This document shows positions 63,670 through 64,000 of a stretch of DNA of 64,000 nucleotides, piece by piece. The notes beneath the pieces were generated by a model, which was given only the letters and a program-made list of their open reading frames with translations, was not told the DNA's origin and made no database searches. Source of the DNA: Piscirickettsiaceae bacterium (lineage in GTDB: Bacteria > Pseudomonadota > Gammaproteobacteria > Nitrosococcales > Methylophagaceae); assembly GCA_013215775.1 (NCBI GenBank), contig JABSQO010000002.1:124001-188000 (forward strand), given 5' to 3'. How positions within the stretch are numbered: position 1 is the first letter of the stretch; the number at the start of each line of letters is the position of its first letter. A program made the translations under genes and the position numbers.

Positions 63670-64000
63670 TTATGTTAAGGGTTTGATCGTGCTTTCAATA
63701 ACGCGGGCGCCAAATGCCTGCCTCATTGCATCAATAGCCGGATCGTTATGAATTGAATCTGTTGCACGCTGTTGATTAATATTGGTTTGTTCAGATCGTT
63801 CTGCTGCTAAAGTTGCTGTTGATTGTTCTTGTACGGTATTTTGCTGAAAAATGATCTTAATAGTTTGTTCGAGATATTTTCCTAGAACTGATTCTAGCCG
63901 TTGTTGTGCTTTTTCACTGACGAGATGTGCCAGTTCAGGTGTGATGTTTAAGGTGATTTTTTCACCTTTATAAGCAATAAAAGCACTATTGTCTGCCAAT
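63670..64000 (-). CDS. dnaX: DNA polymerase III tau/gamma subunit DnaX, 3' end
   Basis: The frame is open to the window edge, so only the C-terminal 109 or so residues are seen. They correspond to domain V of tau, which binds the alpha subunit: [19 protein letters not shown], then [23 protein letters not shown] at the end (both quoted in part). The order dnaX-ybaB-recR confirms it. A frameshift-made gamma form cannot be judged from this part. Confidence 0.9.
   Translation of the reverse strand, partial: LADNSAFIAYKGEKITLNITPELAHLVSEKAQQRLESVLGKYLEQTIKIIFQQNTVQEQSTATLAAERSEQTNINQQRATDSIHNDPAIDAMRQAFGARVIESTIKPLT

Overview
The window looks like the chromosome of a free-living, low-to-mid GC gammaproteobacterium. 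Lipid A, Bam, fatty-acid, DAP and isoprenoid genes have gammaproteobacterial character and order, and there is no rRNA, tRNA, IS element, prophage or CRISPR array. A Methylophaga/Thiotrichales-like methylotroph would fit, but that is inference only. Coding density is very high. Five convergent gene pairs are separated by 0-7 nt or overlap tail to tail, and many operons use 4-nt stop/start overlaps.

Layout: (1) 1-7508, envelope biogenesis on the + strand: 3' part of bamA, skp, lpxD, fabZ, lpxA, then yfgM, bamB and the GTPase der. (2) 7516-13683, a LapBCE-type type I secretion system (ABC exporter, HlyD adaptor, TolC-like channel) with an interposed LuxR-type regulator whose receiver domain looks degenerate, but no secreted substrate gene. 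(3) 13780-18892, fabA-fabB, a small unknown, a YbfF-like esterase, a MazG-like hydrolase, purU, a 3' remnant of an sthA-like transhydrogenase gene, and a YdfG-like dehydrogenase. (4) 19308-23391, an accessory-looking module: a divergent GAF-LuxR regulator, a secreted cupin, a 509-residue secreted protein I do not recognise, and a TorF-family porin. It contains a perfect 12-bp hairpin before the unknown gene and ends at a strong bidirectional terminator. This is the best candidate for an undescribed system. (5) 23448-30437, minus strand: dapC-dapD-yffB-dapE running into a small DUF2946-like protein, an outer-membrane porin, and a ZnuA/ZnuB-like metal uptake pair without an ATPase gene.

(6) 30551-40487: an EamA exporter, a VOC protein, an intergenic region with two DnaA-box-like sequences, ttcA-moeA-mobAB (mobA and mobB fused), a secreted retropepsin-like protease, and folE2-queD followed by dxs-ispA-xseB. 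(7) 40616-50816: ribF with an apparently leaderless start, an encapsulin-type ferritin without its shell gene, a YbaK-like deacylase, a HEAGH-motif protein overlapping tcdA, a DksA-like zinc finger, tatD, ggt, trhO, a Cys-rich coiled-coil protein, and the peptidoglycan pair mepK-like plus ldtD-like. (8) 50861-57008: a BtuFDC-like importer diverging from hpt-mtnP (methylthioinosine/hypoxanthine salvage), csiV, and the stomatin/NfeD pair. (9) 57015-64000: roxA, a zinc-ribbon protein, dsbB, a truncated mshI-like gene, infA, the N-degron transferases bpt and aat, an HDOD protein, recR, ybaB and the 3' end of dnaX.

Themes that tie genes together: envelope assembly (Bam, lipid A, Skp, LdtD/MepK, DsbB); metal economy (zinc uptake, zinc-dependent DapE and zinc-independent FolE2, all in one window); tRNA and translation maintenance (ttcA, tcdA, trhO, roxA, infA, aat/bpt, YbaK); and cofactor synthesis (molybdenum cofactor, riboflavin, pterin, B12 uptake).
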